From: an uncultured Ruminococcus sp. | Lineage (GTDB): Bacteria > Bacillota > Clostridia > Oscillospirales > Ruminococcaceae | NCBI GenBank assembly: GCA_947178575.1 | Contig: CAMWYX010000004.1 | Span: 24,142 to 88,141, forward strand | Direction of reading: 5' to 3' | DNA: 64,000 nucleotides | In this document: piece after piece, positions 43,680 to 53,752 of the stretch | Layout of the letters: each line of letters starts with the position of its first letter | Numbering within the stretch: position 1 is the first letter of the stretch | Translations under genes and position numbers: made by a program | The notes under the pieces: model-generated | What the model was told of the DNA's origin: nothing | Seen by the model: only the letters and a program-made list of their open reading frames with translations | Databases searched by the model: none

Positions 43680-45647
43680 TTATCTTATCTTTGAACCGCA
43701 CGGTATGCTGTCGTCAAGGAACAGAACTTTCACACCGTCCGGAGTATCGGAGGCGCATATCATTCCGAAACTTTCAACCCCACGCAGTTTTACAGGTTTA
43801 AGATTTGCAACAAGCTGAATTTTCTTTCCGACAAGTTCCTCCGGAGTGTAATACTGTGCGATTCCGGATACTACCTGCCGTCCGCCCATTCCGTCATCAA
43901 GCTGGAGACATAAAAGCTTATCCGATTTTTTAACCTTTTCAGCCGAAATAATCTTCGCACAACGCAATTCAACCTTTGCGAAATCATCGATTGATATTTC
44001 CGGAGCAAGCTCGATTTTTTCAGCCGGAACTTCACCCTTTTCGGAATCGGAAAGATTTTCCTGTGCCGATTCCATGTTCTTTCTGATGATTGCATTAAGT
44101 TCCTCGATTTCCTTTTCCACATCAATGCGAGGGAAAAGAATCTTACCCTTATGAACAGTTACATTTTCTGAAAGAATACCGAATACCGAAAGTTTTTCAT
44201 ATCTTACATCTTCTTCCGATGCACCTATCTGCTTCCAGATTTCGGGCATAGTGGAGGGCATGAACGGTGAAAGAAGTGTTGATATAATCCGTATTCCGTC
44301 GAGCAGATTATAAAGAACCGTCGCAAGACGTGCTTTTCTGCTTTCGTCCTTGCCGAGTTTCCACGGTTCGGTCTCATCAATATATTTATTTGCACGGTCA
44401 ACGGCAACGAATATCTTTTCAAGAGCCTGTTTGATTTTTGTTTCGTCAATATCCTTTTCGACTTCGGAAACGGTATTCAGAATCACGGATTTAAAATCCT
44501 CGTCAACCGGTTCAGATTCACGCTCTACAGGAAGAGTTCCGCCGAAATATTTTTCAGCCATTGCAACCGTGCGTGAAACAAGGTTTCCTATACCGTTTGC
44601 AAGGTCGGAATTGATTCGGTTTATCATTATCTCATTCGAGAATGAACTGTCTGCACCGAGTGCCATTTCACGGAGGATATGGTATCTTATCGCATCACAG
44701 CCGTAACGCTCTCCGAGAATAAACGGGTCAACCACATTTCCGAGGGATTTGCTCATCTTTTCGCCGTTGAACGTTATCCAGCCGTGAACAGCAAGATGTT
44801 TCGGGAGAGGGAGTTCAAGAGCCATAAGGATAGCCGGCCATATAATCGCATGGAATCTCATAATATCCTTTGCAACCATATGAACATCAGCCGGCCAGTA
44901 TTCACCGAAATCATTATATTCCGAATTTCCGTAGCCGAGTGCTGTTATATAGTTTGAAAGTGCATCTATCCACACATATACAACGTGTTTGTCATCAAAA
45001 GTTACGGGAACTCCCCACTTGAACGTTGTACGGGATACGCATAAATCTTCGAGTCCGGGCTTTATAAAATTATTTACAAGTTCGAGTGCACGGTTATTCG
45101 GGCGGAGATAATCCGTTTCAGTGAGAAGTTTTTCTATTCTGTCGGCAAACGGCGACATTCTGAAAAAATAGGCTTCTTCTTTTGCCAGTGAAACAGGACG
45201 ATGACACTCAGGACAGCAGCCGTTTTCATCAAGCTGTGAATCAGTCCAGAAACTCTCGCACGGAGTGCAGTATTTTCCGGAATATTCACCTTTATAAATA
45301 TATCCCTTGTCGTAAAGTGCCTTGAATATTCCCTGTACAGCCTCAACGTGATAATTGTCGGTAGTTCTGATATAGCGGTCATAGCTGATATTCATGAACT
45401 CCCAGAGCTTCTTAAATTCTCCCACGAATCCATCGACAAATTCCTGCGGAGTAATACCTTTTTCAGCGGCTTTCTGTTCTATTTTCTGACCGTGTTCGTC
45501 TGTTCCGGTAAGGAACATTACATCATATCCCTGCATACGCCTGAATCTTGCAATAGAATCGCACGCAACGGTTGTATAACAGTGACCTATATGCGGATTT
45601 CCTGACGGATAATAAATAGGTGTAGTTATATAAAATTTTTCTGCCAT
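43680..45647 (-). CDS. metG: Methionyl-tRNA synthetase
   Basis: 655 aa from ATG 45647 (GGAGTG 7 bases upstream). The HIGH motif is at 19-22 (SGNPHIGHCY), the four-Cys zinc knuckle is CTPCES...CCPECHRP, and KMSKS is in FNGEKMSKSLGN. The C-terminal 110 residues are an EMAP-II/Trbp111-like tRNA-binding domain ('FAKVELRCAKIISAEKVKKSDKLLCLQLD'), which mediates dimerisation. It charges tRNA-Met. Confidence 0.97.
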   Translation of the reverse strand: MAEKFYITTPIYYPSGNPHIGHCYTTVACDSIARFRRMQGYDVMFLTGTDEHGQKIEQKAAEKGITPQEFVDGFVGEFKKLWEFMNISYDRYIRTTDNYHVEAVQGIFKALYDKGYIYKGEYSGKYCTPCESFWTDSQLDENGCCPECHRPVSLAKEEAYFFRMSPFADRIEKLLTETDYLRPNNRALELVNNFIKPGLEDLCVSRTTFKWGVPVTFDDKHVVYVWIDALSNYITALGYGNSEYNDFGEYWPADVHMVAKDIMRFHAIIWPAILMALELPLPKHLAVHGWITFNGEKMSKSLGNVVDPFILGERYGCDAIRYHILREMALGADSSFSNEIMINRINSDLANGIGNLVSRTVAMAEKYFGGTLPVERESEPVDEDFKSVILNTVSEVEKDIDETKIKQALEKIFVAVDRANKYIDETEPWKLGKDESRKARLATVLYNLLDGIRIISTLLSPFMPSTMPEIWKQIGASEEDVRYEKLSVFGILSENVTVHKGKILFPRIDVEKEIEELNAIIRKNMESAQENLSDSEKGEVPAEKIELAPEISIDDFAKVELRCAKIISAEKVKKSDKLLCLQLDDGMGGRQVVSGIAQYYTPEELVGKKIQLVANLKPVKLRGVESFGMICASDTPDGVKVLFLDDSIPCGSKIR

Positions 45648-45690
45648 TAAAAACACTCCTTTACTGTATACAATATATTAACAGAAATAA

Positions 45691-45714
45691 GCGGAGAATT
45701 TTTTAATCCTCCGC
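45691..45714 (-). terminator. Terminator of the 402-aa gene
   Basis: GCGGAG (45691-45696) pairs with CTCCGC (45709-45714), extended by flanking AAAT/ATTT pairing. It lies 23 bases after the stop. Confidence 0.6.
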
Positions 45715-45736
45715 ATTTCTTAACAGATATGCTTAA

Positions 45737-46945
45737 TTACCACGGCTTATAGTCGGGTGCTGATATTTTATATGCCGTTCCGGGAACATAAAGGTCTTTC
45801 GGAGCTATCTGCGGAGCGTTGCTTCCTTCTTCCTGAGCCTTTTCATTCGCCTTCTGGAGAATATTTCGCATTTCTCTGTATGCAACACTTCCCATGACTA
45901 CTTTCTGTACACTTTCCTGCGGAGGACGTGAACTGAGATATTCAAGTATAGTCTGCTGAATATAGAAGTATGAACGGAGCTGTGTTTTCTTGAACTCTAT
46001 TCTTGAATCGTCTTCAAGCAGGAAAAGACTGTCGCCCTCCTGATAGCCAAGCGTGAGCTTTGCGAGTATTTCGGGAACGAAAATTCTTATTTCGGCAGCA
46101 ACATTCTTGTTTCCTGTAAGTTCATCAAGTTCATCTGACATTTTCAGATAATCTTCACGGCTGTTCACATTGACAAGTCTTTCGAGGACAAATCTTGCAC
46201 CTTCCTTGACAATGTCCTTTTTAAACGGACATTCATCATCTTTGCGGTTTACAAAGATAGCACACTGTTTTTCACAGAAAAATGTTTCGTCTGCACTTAT
46301 GGAATCGAGATACGGCTTGAACAATCTGCCGAGTTCATTACATACAGAACCGTTCATACGGACTTCCATAATTTCTCTGTCCTTATGTTTGGCAAGATAT
46401 ATTCTCAGCCAGTAATATTTCTTTGAACCGAGATATTTCGGGATTTCGTTCTTGATAATTGTCCAGAGTGCCGTCGGCTGACCTTTGTCGCCTGCTCCGA
46501 TTCTGACAATTGACTGAGCATACATATCATAATCATAATGCTGATTGAGATAATTTACAGAAAGTGCGATAGGATTCTTCTTGAACATTGACTGGTCAAG
46601 CGGGTGCCATACACTTGCATAAAAAATATCCACGGACATTTTCACAGCGTCCTCGCATGATTTTCCCTGAGAGTCAACGGGGTCAATGAGTTCCTCATCG
46701 AAATCGTCATGATTTACAATATAGACAATCTGAAGAATCTTTACTCCGTCTTTTTCCTCATTTCTGCCGACTTTAACATCAATAGTAAAACCTCTCGGCA
46801 TAATTATACAGCCGTCATAGAGATTACCTTTTTCGAGTTTCTTGTTAAGAGCCTGCAGAACAGCAGTTTTGTAATCAAAATCCTTTTCGGAAACTGTACT
46901 GTTCTTTTTTTCCTCTGTCTGATTTTTTTTCTTAAATAATGCCAT
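45737..46945 (-). CDS. Conserved-looking cytoplasmic protein of unknown function (402 aa)
   Basis: Not recognised with confidence. It has a charged Lys/Glu/Asn-rich start (MALFKKKNQTEEKKNS), no signal peptide and no membrane segment. The body is a mixed alpha/beta protein with many aromatic residues ('SVWHPLDQSMFKKNPIALSVNYLNQHYDYDMYAQSIVRIG', 'KKYYWLRIYLAKHKDREIMEVRMNG') and a Pro-rich C-terminus. AAGGAGAATGATGAC precedes the ATG. It is monocistronic with its own promoter (47016-47045) and terminator. Confidence 0.7.
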   Translation of the reverse strand: MALFKKKNQTEEKKNSTVSEKDFDYKTAVLQALNKKLEKGNLYDGCIIMPRGFTIDVKVGRNEEKDGVKILQIVYIVNHDDFDEELIDPVDSQGKSCEDAVKMSVDIFYASVWHPLDQSMFKKNPIALSVNYLNQHYDYDMYAQSIVRIGAGDKGQPTALWTIIKNEIPKYLGSKKYYWLRIYLAKHKDREIMEVRMNGSVCNELGRLFKPYLDSISADETFFCEKQCAIFVNRKDDECPFKKDIVKEGARFVLERLVNVNSREDYLKMSDELDELTGNKNVAAEIRIFVPEILAKLTLGYQEGDSLFLLEDDSRIEFKKTQLRSYFYIQQTILEYLSSRPPQESVQKVVMGSVAYREMRNILQKANEKAQEEGSNAPQIAPKDLYVPGTAYKISAPDYKPW

Positions 46946-47015
46946 GTCATCATTCTCCTTAATATCATTTCAGAACTGTTATAAACAGGTTCTGAGTTTT
47001 TTATTCCCAATACAG

Positions 47016-47045
47016 ATTATACCATACATACCACCATAAAGTCAA
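47016..47045 (-). promoter_or_regulatory. Promoter of the 402-aa gene
   Basis: On the minus strand TTGACT (47040-47045), 18-bp spacer, TATAAT (47016-47021), 70 bases before the start at 46945. Confidence 0.7.
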
Positions 47046-47096
47046 GCAAATATTAATCATTCCGAACATTATTTCAGAAAATGTAAACGAATCATA

Positions 47097-48068
47097 TCAA
47101 TTATTATTCATGACGAACTGTGCGGCAGCCCAGCCCTCTTTGATGCTGACTTTCTGACGTGTAAATCCGGCGTTTTCGATAGCAGAAAGAACTTCTTCCA
47201 TACGCTCCTCAATTATTCCGGAAACTATAAGGATTCCGCCGTTTTTTATATAACGGACGAAAAAATCTTTCATGGCGATGAGAACATCAGCCACGATATT
47301 AGCAGTTATCAGGTCGTATTTTCCGTCAATTTCGGAAGCGAGCTTTTCATCTGAAAGAATATTTCCGAAATAAGTTTTATATTTTTCTTCAGATATATTA
47401 TTTTTGCGGGCGTTTTCCATAGCCGTAACCGCTGCATTTTCTTCAATATCCACGGCGACGGCGTTTTCTGCTCCGAGAAGAAGTCCGGCGATTGAAAGTA
47501 TACCGCTTCCGCAACCCATATCAAGAATTTTATCGCCGTCGTTCAGGCATTCCTGAATAAGTTCAAGACAAAGACGGGTTGTGTGATGCTGACCTGTTCC
47601 GAAACTTGATGCAGGGTCTATTTCAAGAACAACACGGCTATCGTCACTAAATTCCTCCCATGACGGCTTTACTGCCAGTCTGCTTCCCACAGTAAACGGC
47701 TTGAAATACTGTTTCCAGTTATTCGCCCAGTCTTCTTCACGTATACTTGAAAGTTCCGCTTCGAGCCGTCCGTAAATGCCGTCGGAATCGTTGTTTCTGA
47801 GTTCGGCAAGCATATTTCTGACCGAAAGCAACATATCCGCTCCCTGCTCATTACACGGAAGATAAATTGTTATACAAGTCTCACAGTCCGCAAGTCCCAT
47901 AAGGTCTTCGTCGATATAATCCCACTGACCGTTTTTATTTTCAAGAAATTCTTTGAAATCAGCAGAATCCTTTATAACAAAACCTTTTACACCTATATCA
48001 GTAAGCATGGAACAAAGCAGTTCTATGCCGTCGGCAGATGTAAATATATTTACTTCTGTCCATTCCAT
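47097..48068 (-). CDS. prmA: Ribosomal protein L11 methyltransferase
   Basis: 323 aa. The N-terminal substrate-recognition domain begins MEWTEVNIFTSADGIELLCS. The catalytic domain has the PrmA signature 'IDPASSFGTGQHHTTRLCLELI', SAM motif I 'KILDMGCGSGILSIAG', and 'LITANIVADVLIAM'. It trimethylates ribosomal protein L11. AGGAGG precedes the ATG. Confidence 0.95.
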   Translation of the reverse strand: MEWTEVNIFTSADGIELLCSMLTDIGVKGFVIKDSADFKEFLENKNGQWDYIDEDLMGLADCETCITIYLPCNEQGADMLLSVRNMLAELRNNDSDGIYGRLEAELSSIREEDWANNWKQYFKPFTVGSRLAVKPSWEEFSDDSRVVLEIDPASSFGTGQHHTTRLCLELIQECLNDGDKILDMGCGSGILSIAGLLLGAENAVAVDIEENAAVTAMENARKNNISEEKYKTYFGNILSDEKLASEIDGKYDLITANIVADVLIAMKDFFVRYIKNGGILIVSGIIEERMEEVLSAIENAGFTRQKVSIKEGWAAAQFVMNNN

Positions 48069-48118
48069 TGAAAAAATCCTCCTGTTATATTAATCAATAT
48101 CTTTGTATCATTTTATAT

Positions 48119-49150
48119 CTATGTATTTCCGGTTGTTTCTGTTGTTGTTTCAGAATCGGGAGGTTCAGTAATTTCAGGCTCGACAACTGTCACCTGAAAT
48201 ACCGCCGAGGCTTCGGCATAGTTAGTCCATGTCCGGAGCTCGATATTATAAGTTCCTGCCGTGTACGGGTCAAAATCGCTTGCATCGATAGTTATTTTTC
48301 CGGCATATATAGGCGATACATTATCAGTCCACCGACCCTCTACGGGGTCAACACCGCTGAGTAAAAATGTACCTCCGCTAAGGTCAAGCCACTCGCCCTG
48401 CTGATAAACAGTCTTTTCCGGAAGGTCGGATATTTCAAGAGAAAGTTCACCGTCATACAAAGGATTGCAGTCTATATCCGGCAAATCAGTTCCTCTTACA
48501 GCCCAGTATTCCCCGTGAAGTCCGTAAGGATACATACTGTACAGGTTACTGATACTGCTTGCAGGGTCGCACATACGTATATTGCCGTATTCGTCAACGT
48601 TCTCGATATATACCCAGTGAGAACCGCCGTTATTTACTCTTGCTATTATGTGCCAGCCACCGTTCATGAGCTTGCGGAGTTCCTTTGCTGCACCGTCAAA
48701 TGATACATCATCAAAATAGCTGTCCCAGCCGAAATCTATATTCGGTATTATAGAATGAAGAGTACTCCACAACGCTATAGCACCGTTTGATGTGAATCCG
48801 TTATATTTTGTATAGGCGTTTGCAAGAACTCCCGGATTGAACTGCTCAATATCGGATATATCCATATTTTCAAGTGCGGTATCGTCAATAGACCCCGAAT
48901 GCATTGCCATTATTGCAATTGAAGTTATAAGACAGCCTACATTCCGGACATTGCTGTTTCCCATGGGAGTATTTCCCCAGCGATTGTCAAGCTGACTCCA
49001 TTCAAGATATTCATCATAAACCGATGATGTAGCGATTTTCGGCATAGATATATTATTTACATCAACGGCGACTGCATTCACAGTACAGCCAAGTATAACA
49101 GCAACCGCAATAATTAAACTTATAAACTTCCCGTATTTAATTTTTATCAT
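48119..49150 (-). CDS. Secreted C39-like cysteine peptidase family protein with Ig-like domain
   Basis: 343 aa. A signal peptide (about 1-28, 'FISLIIAVAVILGCTVNAVA') is followed by a papain-like fold of the C39 kind: Cys73 in NVGCLITSIAIMAMHS, His in GGSHWVYIE, and Asp in MCDPASS. A bacterial Ig-like domain (about 215-325) and a Thr/Glu-rich C-terminus follow. It has no ABC domain, so it is a free secreted peptidase or amidase rather than a bacteriocin exporter. The GGAG of its SD directly abuts the ATG, an unusually short spacing. It lies 24 bp after the transglutaminase-like gene. Confidence 0.8.
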   Translation of the reverse strand: MIKIKYGKFISLIIAVAVILGCTVNAVAVDVNNISMPKIATSSVYDEYLEWSQLDNRWGNTPMGNSNVRNVGCLITSIAIMAMHSGSIDDTALENMDISDIEQFNPGVLANAYTKYNGFTSNGAIALWSTLHSIIPNIDFGWDSYFDDVSFDGAAKELRKLMNGGWHIIARVNNGGSHWVYIENVDEYGNIRMCDPASSISNLYSMYPYGLHGEYWAVRGTDLPDIDCNPLYDGELSLEISDLPEKTVYQQGEWLDLSGGTFLLSGVDPVEGRWTDNVSPIYAGKITIDASDFDPYTAGTYNIELRTWTNYAEASAVFQVTVVEPEITEPPDSETTTETTGNT

Positions 49151-49174
49151 CTCCTATTTTATGAATCTGATTTA

Positions 49175-51469
49175 TTATATTCCGTTTTTCCGGTATTTCT
49201 TATGTTTTCTGCGTTCCGTCTTTTTTGCCTCGTGCAATGCATTGTATGCAGAAACATATTCTTCGACTGCTTCGGATTTGTCATTTTCATCAAGTCCGAT
49301 ACCGCCGTACACTGATTTTTCAAAAAGTCGGGCAGTTCCGGAAATATCAGCTCCGGAGCGTTGGCGTACAGCTTCCGACATTTCACGGACGGTCAACGTG
49401 TGAGAAAATCCGTATACACGGTATATTCTGTGAATTACGGCTTTTATCGCTTCGTCGGGAGTTCTTCGTCCGACCAATATCAGAAACAGTCTGTGAGTTA
49501 TAGCCGGCATAAAAATTATAATTCCAAATGCCAGAACCGAAAGTATAAGTATTATAATTCCGGTTCTTGAAAGAGTATCTGCTGCACTTCTTTCTTCCTG
49601 CTCCGCAGAAAAAGGAGTCATAGTCGGCTCGAACGATTTCCAGCCGTATCCCTTTATATACAGCTCCGGAAATCCGTGTGCGTCACGTCCGGTCACGATA
49701 TAATTTTCGGTGCTTCCCTCGCTGAGCTGATTCATATTGAATCCCTCGCAATATCTCGCCGGTATTCCGACAGCACGTGCCATGAGCGTCATAGCCGTGG
49801 CATATTCATAGCATACGCCCCGTTGGGTTCTGAACAGAAAATCCTCGACGTTCTCGCCCACAGCTTTCTGATAATCCATATCATAATTGAAATCGTTGTT
49901 TATGAAATACCATTCCAGAGCCTTTGCCTTATCGTATTCCGATTCAAGACCTGCCGTAATCTCATTGGCAAGATTGTATATACGCTGATTTCCGCCGTAA
50001 TCAAGAAGCTGATTTTCCGCCTCCTCATAAAACGAAACATTTTTCAGCAGAATATCTTCATACAGTCCAATATTCTGAATATTCTCCGAACCTGCGGAAT
50101 GCCGGTATAATGATACTGCAAAATAAGCATCATTAAGCATCTGAGCATAATCATCAGTTCCGGCAATTATATCAACTGCCGATTTGTTTATATCAGAAGA
50201 AAAAAATCCGTCCGGCATATACGAAAATGAAAACTGCTCGTCACCTTTGAATTTTCTGCCGTTATCCGTGAGAACTGTTCCGCCGTCTGTTATGAAAATT
50301 CCGTCGTTGTATGTTGTCTGGTCAAGACTGATTGCTCCCTGCGGAACAGGTGCGGAATTTCCTCCACGGTTTGTTGAAAATATCTTCACATTCTTTTTGT
50401 GAATATTTGTCATTCCGACCGAACCAAGATTTTCAAATCCGTACTTTCCGGCAAATCCGCTGTCGATTTCCGCCGCAAATGCAACCGCCTCCGGAACTCC
50501 GCCACCGAAACCCAACAATACACGCTCTTCGTCACCGCTGTAAAGCCGGCTGTCAATTCCGGAGGAATGCCATGTATCGTCATTATAGTTATAGCTCGTG
50601 AATGTCGCTGTTTTCAACTGCATCGGCTGAGGCGATATTACATAATAGAGCGGTGTATCGTCCGTCGTTCCCCGAAACTGCTGACCTGTTGAATCATCAC
50701 GGAAAACATTCAGCATTTCCAGAAATCTGTCGGTGAGAGCGTCTGCATTTATCATAGTTTCTATCATTGTCCTGTCCGCTTCGATTTTCGGCTTCGGAAC
50801 AAGAGTGGATATAATTGCAAAAATCACAGTGAATACCGCAACCGATTTCCATGCTTCCGGCTTATCAATAACAACGGCTTCACTGTTGTCGCTCAGTTTC
50901 CTGAAATCCGCCATAATAAGCACGAATCCCACACACAGCGCAATAATAAATCCGGTTGACATTTCTTCATTTTCCTTGCCGTATATCGCAAACGGAATTA
51001 TAAGTATAAGGAAATTCATGAACATTCTGTACCGGACTCTCGTAAAATAATATATTACAGACAGCATGAATATCAGAAAAAGCATAAATATAGCCAGTGT
51101 ATACCATTTGTTATACTGCACCGCATCAACCGGCGTGAGAAACCATAATCCCCATGAAATAGGATAATTTACACTTCCGGCTGATATAATGCTTCTGCTT
51201 GATACAATAAAAGCTCCTGCCAATATGATATACGCAAAAAATCCGATAACATGATGTTTGTTTATATAATCAAAAATCCGGAATATAAGCCAGCCTGCGC
51301 CATATGCCGTGATTCCGTATATCGCTGTGAGACTGCTCCGGTAGTGATTCATTATTGCACTCATTGCAATAACCGCATATATAAGCACAGGGTCAGCGAA
51401 AGTCTTTATCAGAGATTCCCTGCGTGTTTTCTGATTTGATTCGATATTTTTAATATTTGTCATATTCAT
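49175..51469 (-). CDS. TgpA-like membrane transglutaminase-domain protein
   Basis: 764 aa. About six membrane segments lie in the first 220 residues, then an extracytoplasmic transglutaminase-like domain with Cys in FRTQRGVCYEYATAMTLMARA and His in VTGRDAHGFPELYIKGYGWKSFEPT; the expected third acid is Glu (FEPT) rather than the more common Asp. One membrane segment near 620 and a cytoplasmic DUF4129-like tail follow. It is encoded after MoxR and DUF58, a conserved trio. The start overlaps the DUF58 stop (ATGA). Confidence 0.9.
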   Translation of the reverse strand: MNMTNIKNIESNQKTRRESLIKTFADPVLIYAVIAMSAIMNHYRSSLTAIYGITAYGAGWLIFRIFDYINKHHVIGFFAYIILAGAFIVSSRSIISAGSVNYPISWGLWFLTPVDAVQYNKWYTLAIFMLFLIFMLSVIYYFTRVRYRMFMNFLILIIPFAIYGKENEEMSTGFIIALCVGFVLIMADFRKLSDNSEAVVIDKPEAWKSVAVFTVIFAIISTLVPKPKIEADRTMIETMINADALTDRFLEMLNVFRDDSTGQQFRGTTDDTPLYYVISPQPMQLKTATFTSYNYNDDTWHSSGIDSRLYSGDEERVLLGFGGGVPEAVAFAAEIDSGFAGKYGFENLGSVGMTNIHKKNVKIFSTNRGGNSAPVPQGAISLDQTTYNDGIFITDGGTVLTDNGRKFKGDEQFSFSYMPDGFFSSDINKSAVDIIAGTDDYAQMLNDAYFAVSLYRHSAGSENIQNIGLYEDILLKNVSFYEEAENQLLDYGGNQRIYNLANEITAGLESEYDKAKALEWYFINNDFNYDMDYQKAVGENVEDFLFRTQRGVCYEYATAMTLMARAVGIPARYCEGFNMNQLSEGSTENYIVTGRDAHGFPELYIKGYGWKSFEPTMTPFSAEQEERSAADTLSRTGIIILILSVLAFGIIIFMPAITHRLFLILVGRRTPDEAIKAVIHRIYRVYGFSHTLTVREMSEAVRQRSGADISGTARLFEKSVYGGIGLDENDKSEAVEEYVSAYNALHEAKKTERRKHKKYRKNGI

Positions 51470-52620
51470 ACCAGTTTGAAATTGTTATCGCCGTCCAGAT
51501 ACCACATCTGATATTCTGTTTCGTTTACGGATTCGGCAGATACACCGATAAGACTTACATTATCTTTATTTTCAAATGATGACAACATTCCGGATACGTC
51601 AGCAGAACACTCCGTTGAGGCTAAAACACAGGCACACGCCGATGTATCGGCTATCCTGATTCGCCTGTCCGTCTCCACTTTCGAGGCAAGAACCTTAAGC
51701 AGAAGCTGCGGCGGAAAATCCGGATTATCAACGCTTTCCGAAACAACAGAACCGTCTGCACCGTAATACAGAAACGTTGAAGCGATTCCCTGCTTTATAA
51801 GCGTCGAAAGAAGTCCGAAAACCTCCGAAATCAGACGTTCTTCATCAAGCACGGCATCTTCAGGATTCGTCCTGCTGTTTCTGTAAAGGTCAAGAACAAT
51901 CACCGGCTGGACTGCTGCGGCTGCCTCATCAAGCCGAACCATAAGAGTTCCCTTTTTCTGTGAGAGTTTCCAGTTCACACGCTTAAGAGGGTCACCAGCA
52001 ACGTATTCACGATGTTCATATCCGGGAGTAGTTCCAGCCGAAAACAGCATTGATGTATCATTATTTTCCTCATCATCAGACGTAAGAACAGCGTCGGAAA
52101 TACTCCTGAAAAGCTGTGATGACGATTTAACATCAGGAATTTCCGGTATAACTCCGACACTTTTCGCCGGAGGAAGTTCTGATTTGATTTTAAATCTGAG
52201 AAATCCCATAAATCCGCACGAATACGCCGAAATCAAAGATATTTCGCCGTTTCCGCCTGTGACGGCATCGACTTCGATTTCAAATTCCTTTTTATCAGCG
52301 GTTATCATTGAAAGCCGGTATATTTTCCCGATACTGCCGAATACTTCGCTGACATACGGCTGTATTTCAATTATTCCAAGCGGAAATTTTCCGGTTTTTT
52401 CAATCCGGATTCTTACCTTAAGCCGACTGTTTTTCTTGACATATCCGTCGCAGTCGAAACTTATTTTTACACGATTCCGTCCGTATAATGCGAAAAACAA
52501 CGATACAAGCGGTGCGAATATCATGAACGCAATAACTATAACTCCGATTTCGCCGTCTATGTAGAACGTGAATATCAGAAGTGTAAACAGAATCGCCAAA
52601 GCAGAAAATATATTACGCAT
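51466..52620 (-). CDS. DUF58 domain protein
   Basis: 384 aa from ATG 52620 (GGGAAG upstream); a longer start overlaps moxR. Two N-terminal membrane segments ('IFSALAILFTLLIFTFYI', 'IGVIVIAFMIFAPLVSLFFALYG') are followed by a beta-rich region and the DUF58 motif 'EHREYVAGDPLKRVNWKLSQKKGTLMVRL'. These VWA-like proteins pair with MoxR ATPases. It starts right after the moxR stop. Confidence 0.92.
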   Translation of the reverse strand: MRNIFSALAILFTLLIFTFYIDGEIGVIVIAFMIFAPLVSLFFALYGRNRVKISFDCDGYVKKNSRLKVRIRIEKTGKFPLGIIEIQPYVSEVFGSIGKIYRLSMITADKKEFEIEVDAVTGGNGEISLISAYSCGFMGFLRFKIKSELPPAKSVGVIPEIPDVKSSSQLFRSISDAVLTSDDEENNDTSMLFSAGTTPGYEHREYVAGDPLKRVNWKLSQKKGTLMVRLDEAAAAVQPVIVLDLYRNSRTNPEDAVLDEERLISEVFGLLSTLIKQGIASTFLYYGADGSVVSESVDNPDFPPQLLLKVLASKVETDRRIRIADTSACACVLASTECSADVSGMLSSFENKDNVSLIGVSAESVNETEYQMWYLDGDNNFKLV

Positions 52621-52621
52621 A

Positions 52622-53560
52622 TCAGCTTCCCATTGCCGGAACAGCAATTGTATTTAAAATACTTTCAATATACTTTTCCGGTGTTCCGAACTCTGTTCTT
52701 CCCTGCGGTGAAAGAATAATTCTGTGTGCAAGAACATTAACGGCTGTCTGCTTGACATCATCGGGAACAGCGTATTCACGCTCATGTATATATGCAAATG
52801 CTTTTGCTGCCTTATACAAGGCTATACTTCCCCTCGGACTTATTCCGAGCGTTGTATTTCTGTCGTTTCTTGTAAATGTCACAATATCAACCACGTACTT
52901 TTTTACGTTATCGGCAACACGTATATCGCGAACTTCCTGCTGAATTTCCAGTATTTCCCCGACGGTCATAACCGGAGCATCTATATTTGCTATAGGATTA
53001 TGCATTTCGGTACGTTCAAGTATCTGCAACTCCTCCTCCGGAACAGGATAACCCATCGAAAGCTTCATGAAAAATCTGTCCATCTGTGCTTCCGGAAGAT
53101 GAAACGTTCCGTAAGTTTCAACTGGGTTCTGTGTAGCCATTACAAGAAAAGGTCTCGGAAGTTTATGTATTCTGCCGTCCATAGATACCTGACGTTCCTC
53201 CATAGCTTCAAGGAGTGCCGACTGTACTTTCGGAGATGCACGGTTTATTTCATCTGCAAGCAGAAAATTACACATAACCGCACCGTCACGGTAAATAAAA
53301 TCACCTGTCTTGCTGTCAAGCATTGTGAATCCCGCAATATCCGACGGCATAACATCGGGAGTAAGCTGTATACGATTGAACTTTCCGCCGACCGAATGGG
53401 AAAGCGCAGTGATAAGCTGAGTTTTTCCGACTCCGGGAACATCTTCCAGAAGTACATGACCCTCGCAAAGCATAGAGGCGATAAGGCGTATTATTGTATC
53501 GTCCTTGCCGACGATGACCTTGCCGATAGAATCCGCAAGCAACCTGATTTTATTGTTCAT
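52622..53560 (-). CDS. MoxR-family AAA+ ATPase
   Basis: 312 aa. Walker A is EDVPGVGKTQLI, Walker B LLADEINRAS, and sensor 1 ATQNPVE. The C-terminal lid is 'GISPRGSIALYKAAKAFAYIHERE'. MoxR ATPases act as chaperones for VWA-domain partners such as the adjacent DUF58 protein. It is the first gene of the operon, and its promoter carries a palindrome over the -10. Confidence 0.94.
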   Translation of the reverse strand: MNNKIRLLADSIGKVIVGKDDTIIRLIASMLCEGHVLLEDVPGVGKTQLITALSHSVGGKFNRIQLTPDVMPSDIAGFTMLDSKTGDFIYRDGAVMCNFLLADEINRASPKVQSALLEAMEERQVSMDGRIHKLPRPFLVMATQNPVETYGTFHLPEAQMDRFFMKLSMGYPVPEEELQILERTEMHNPIANIDAPVMTVGEILEIQQEVRDIRVADNVKKYVVDIVTFTRNDRNTTLGISPRGSIALYKAAKAFAYIHEREYAVPDDVKQTAVNVLAHRIILSPQGRTEFGTPEKYIESILNTIAVPAMGS

Positions 53561-53608
53561 ATCTCACCTCGGATATAATAATCTGAAAATTTACATGATA
53601 TACCATTA

Positions 53609-53632
53609 TATGTTACATATCAGTATAACATA
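53609..53632 (-). promoter_or_regulatory. Operator-like palindrome over the moxR -10
   Basis: TATGTTA (53609-53615) and TAACATA (53626-53632) form an inverted repeat that overlaps the -10 element. This is a typical site for a repressor; the regulator is not in the window. Confidence 0.45.
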
Positions 53633-53650
53633 TTTTTTAATATACATCAA
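53622..53650 (-). promoter_or_regulatory. Promoter of the moxR operon
   Basis: On the minus strand TTGATG (53645-53650), 17-bp spacer, TATACT (53622-53627), 62 bp before the moxR ATG. Confidence 0.65.
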
Positions 53651-53698
53651 GTGTTTTTTAAAAAAATCACAGAATTTTCATAAATTCAGAAATACAAA

Positions 53699-53733
53699 AG
53701 CTGTTATTTCCGGAACAGACCTGAAATAACAGC
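53699..53733 (-). terminator. Terminator after the 217-aa membrane protein
   Basis: AGCTGTTATTTC (53699-53710) pairs with GAAATAACAGC(C) (53723-53733), followed on the minus strand by TTTTGT. It lies 20 bases after the stop. Confidence 0.7.
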
Positions 53734-53752
53734 CGTTAAGTAATATTAAATT

